A DNA stretch of 6,121 nt from an uncultured Dermatophilus sp. (lineage in GTDB: Bacteria > Actinomycetota > Actinomycetes > Actinomycetales > Dermatophilaceae): NCBI GenBank assembly GCA_945876925.1, contig CAMCQD010000114.1:1-6121 (forward strand). The letters run 5' to 3'. Under the pieces are notes generated by a model, which saw nothing but the letters and a program-made list of their open reading frames with translations, was not told the DNA's origin and made no database searches. Each line of letters begins with the position of its first letter. Positions within the stretch are counted from its first letter, which is position 1. A program made the translations under genes and the position numbers. Shown one piece after another: positions 5,419-6,121 of the stretch.

Positions 5419-5553
5419 CGCGGCCCATTCTCGCAAGGCGGCAGGTCCGGCGCGAAACCGGGAACCGCCCGCCGCGGCCGCGCGTTGGCAATAGGAATGA
5501 TCCCTGGCATCGCGGGCCGCGCCCGCACCCACCTCGACACGGGAGCACCTGGC
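5419..5553. promoter_or_regulatory. Divergent intergenic region between miaB and the YccF gene
   Basis: These 135 bases must contain start signals for two divergent genes. A TTGGCA (5485-5490) resembles a -35 hexamer for the + strand, but 17 bases later there is only CATCGC, so I do not call a promoter position. CGCGGCCGCG (5473-5482) is a 10-bp palindrome. A small AT-richer patch (5487-5500) is the only local drop in GC. Confidence 0.4.
5541..5545 (+). promoter_or_regulatory. Ribosome binding site of the YccF gene
   Basis: GGGAG lies eight bases before the GTG at 5554. It selects this GTG over upstream in-frame starts, which would add sequence antisense to miaB, and the predicted protein then begins exactly at the conserved hydrophobic YccF segment. 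Confidence 0.6.
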
Positions 5554-5964
5554 GTGAAGACCATCCTCAACATCATCTGGCTCGTGTTCGGCGGGTTCTG
5601 GCTCGCTCTGGGATACGTCGCGTTCGGGGTGCTCGCCTGCGTCCTCATCATCACCATCCCCTTCGGTATCGCCTCCTTCCGGATGGCCGCGTACGCCCTG
5701 TGGCCGTTCGGCCGCACCGTGGTGCAGACCCCCGGGGCCGGGACGGCGTCCGGGCTGGCGAATGTCATCTGGTTCCTCGTGGCCGGGATGTGGCTGGCCA
5801 TCGGGCACATCGGCACCGCGGTCGCCCAGGCGGTCACGATCATCGGTATCCCGCTGGCCATCGCCAACCTCAAGATGATCCCGGTGACGTGCTTCCCGTT
5901 CGGCAAGCAGATCGTGCCCGCCGACGCGCTCCAGGCCGGGGACCGGCCGCTGTACTCGGCGTGA
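5554..5964 (+). CDS. yccF: YccF-domain inner-membrane protein with two YccF repeats
   Basis: This encodes a 136-residue hydrophobic protein made of two tandem YccF domains (DUF307-type). Repeat 1 is residues 6-54, NIIWLVFGGFWLALGY to LWPFGR, and repeat 2 is residues 70-118, NVIWFLVAGMWLAIGH to CFPFGK. They align without gaps: N-x-IW, a GxWLA-(L/I)G segment, T-I-x-GIP/T-IPFGIA, and a closing PFG(R/K). The hydrophobic stretches 7-42 and 70-106 should be membrane-embedded, and the linker 55-69 and the C-terminal tail polar. Length is close to E. coli YccF (148 residues, from memory). No biochemical function is known to me for the family, so none is assigned. It starts at GTG with a GGGAG ribosome binding site, diverges from miaB and appears monocistronic; the downstream 157 bp contain no gene. 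Nothing links it mechanistically to tRNA modification. Confidence 0.92.
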   Translation: MKTILNIIWLVFGGFWLALGYVAFGVLACVLIITIPFGIASFRMAAYALWPFGRTVVQTPGAGTASGLANVIWFLVAGMWLAIGHIGTAVAQAVTIIGIPLAIANLKMIPVTCFPFGKQIVPADALQAGDRPLYSA

Positions 5965-5971
5965 GCGCAGC

Positions 5972-5984
5972 GCCCGTCACGGGC
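5972..5984 (+). terminator. Small hairpin just after the YccF gene
   Basis: GCCCG (5972-5976) and CGGGC (5980-5984) pair around a TCA loop, starting seven bases after the TGA. The stem is short and has no T-tract, so it is only a weak terminator candidate. The larger stems at 6033-6081 may do this job instead. Confidence 0.3.
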
Positions 5985-6020
5985 CTGGCGCGGGCTCATC
6001 GTCGGCCGGCACCATCCCCG

Positions 6021-6036
6021 CAGTGAGACGTCACTG
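6021..6036. repeat. Inverted repeat CAGTGA-N4-TCACTG
   Basis: CAGTGA (6021-6026), GACG spacer, TCACTG (6031-6036). The same half-sites recur at 6094-6108 with a 3-bp spacer, centre-to-centre about 72 bp. This suggests a pair of related protein-binding sites, possibly for a gene to the right of the window. Confidence 0.4.
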
Positions 6037-6081
6037 GCGCGTGAGGGGGCCAGGGCCACACGTGCCAGTCCCCTGACCCCC
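6033..6081. terminator. Two overlapping, mutually exclusive stems after the YccF gene
   Basis: Stem A pairs ACTGGCGCGTG (6033-6043) with CACGTGCCAGT (6059-6069): 11 pairs, one of them G-U. Stem B pairs GGGGGCCAGGG (6045-6055) with CCCTGACCCCC (6071-6081): 10 of 11 pairs. The arms interleave as A-B-A-B, so the two cannot form together with such short linkers. Either could serve as a terminator for the YccF transcript, or the pair could act as an RNA switch or leader for whatever lies right of the window. Confidence 0.4.
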
Positions 6082-6092
6082 GCCATCCGGGC

Positions 6093-6109
6093 TCAGTGAA
6101 TTTCACTGA
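6093..6109. repeat. Near-perfect palindrome TCAGTGAA-T-TTCACTGA
   Basis: This is an 8-bp perfect inverted repeat with a single-base centre, in a local AT-richer patch near the window end. It contains the CAGTGA/TCACTG half-sites seen at 6021-6036. The form fits an operator for a dimeric helix-turn-helix regulator. The controlled gene, if any, would be outside the window or yccF itself. Confidence 0.5.
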
Positions 6110-6121
6110 TCTGACGCTGAG

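Noticed and set aside
3880..5808. MiaB extended upstream to 5808
   Set aside because: The additional 130 residues are antisense to the YccF gene and low in complexity, and the canonical MTTYQVRTHGCQMN start is at 5418.
4624..5964. A 446-codon + strand open frame covering most of miaB and ending with the YccF protein
   Set aside because: Only the last 136 residues have family features. The upstream part is antisense to miaB, which has every expected cysteine and motif, and the GTG at 5554 has its own ribosome binding site.
6033..6081. A true H-type pseudoknot formed by the two interleaved stems
   Set aside because: With about 11 bp per stem and linkers of only 1, 3 and 1 nt, the loops are too short to span the grooves. 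Alternative hairpins are more plausible.

Overview
The window is strongly GC-rich throughout, with very few T-runs, abundant GTG starts and long spurious reading frames opposite the real genes. With the gene set miaB, a small MT0933/Rv0909-like antitoxin-family gene, miaA, dapF and an RsmC-like methyltransferase, this points to a high-GC actinobacterium (Actinomycetia). I cannot name the genus. This is a conserved housekeeping neighbourhood. I see no transposase, integrase, CRISPR array, tRNA or rRNA.

Layout, left to right. (1) The 3' part of a class I SAM-dependent methyltransferase of the RsmC type enters on the + strand (2-607). (2) A 314-bp convergent gap holds terminator-like inverted repeats but no gene. 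(3) dapF, the diaminopimelate epimerase of lysine and peptidoglycan synthesis, lies on the - strand (922-1944). A strong Shine-Dalgarno sequence supports a start that gives it an unusual 59-residue low-complexity N-terminal extension. (4) A 267-bp gap carries a near-repeat of the miaA 3' end and a hairpin at the miaA stop. (5) miaA, tRNA dimethylallyltransferase, is on the - strand (2212-3210). (6) A short divergent region (3211-3278) has a leaderless-type -10 box for miaA and a perfect 8-bp inverted repeat. (7) A 65-residue MT0933-type protein is on the + strand (3279-3476) with an excellent ribosome binding site and no toxin beside it. (8) A 403-bp convergent gap is crowded with inverted repeats, including a 12-bp perfect stem and a perfect 26-bp palindrome. 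(9) miaB, the radical-SAM tRNA methylthiotransferase, is on the - strand (3880-5418). (10) A two-repeat YccF-domain membrane protein diverges from miaB on the + strand (5554-5964). (11) The last 157 bp are non-coding and contain two CAGTGA/TCACTG inverted repeats plus two overlapping, mutually exclusive stems.

Functionally, MiaA and MiaB catalyse consecutive steps at A37 of tRNAs reading UNN codons: isopentenylation, then 2-methylthiolation. Their proximity is therefore meaningful, although a convergent gene and its terminator separate them and they are not one operon here. DapF is metabolically unrelated but commonly sits beside miaA in actinobacteria. Nothing in the window looks like a complete new system. 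The parts most worth a second look are the non-coding inverted repeats and the isolated antitoxin-family gene.
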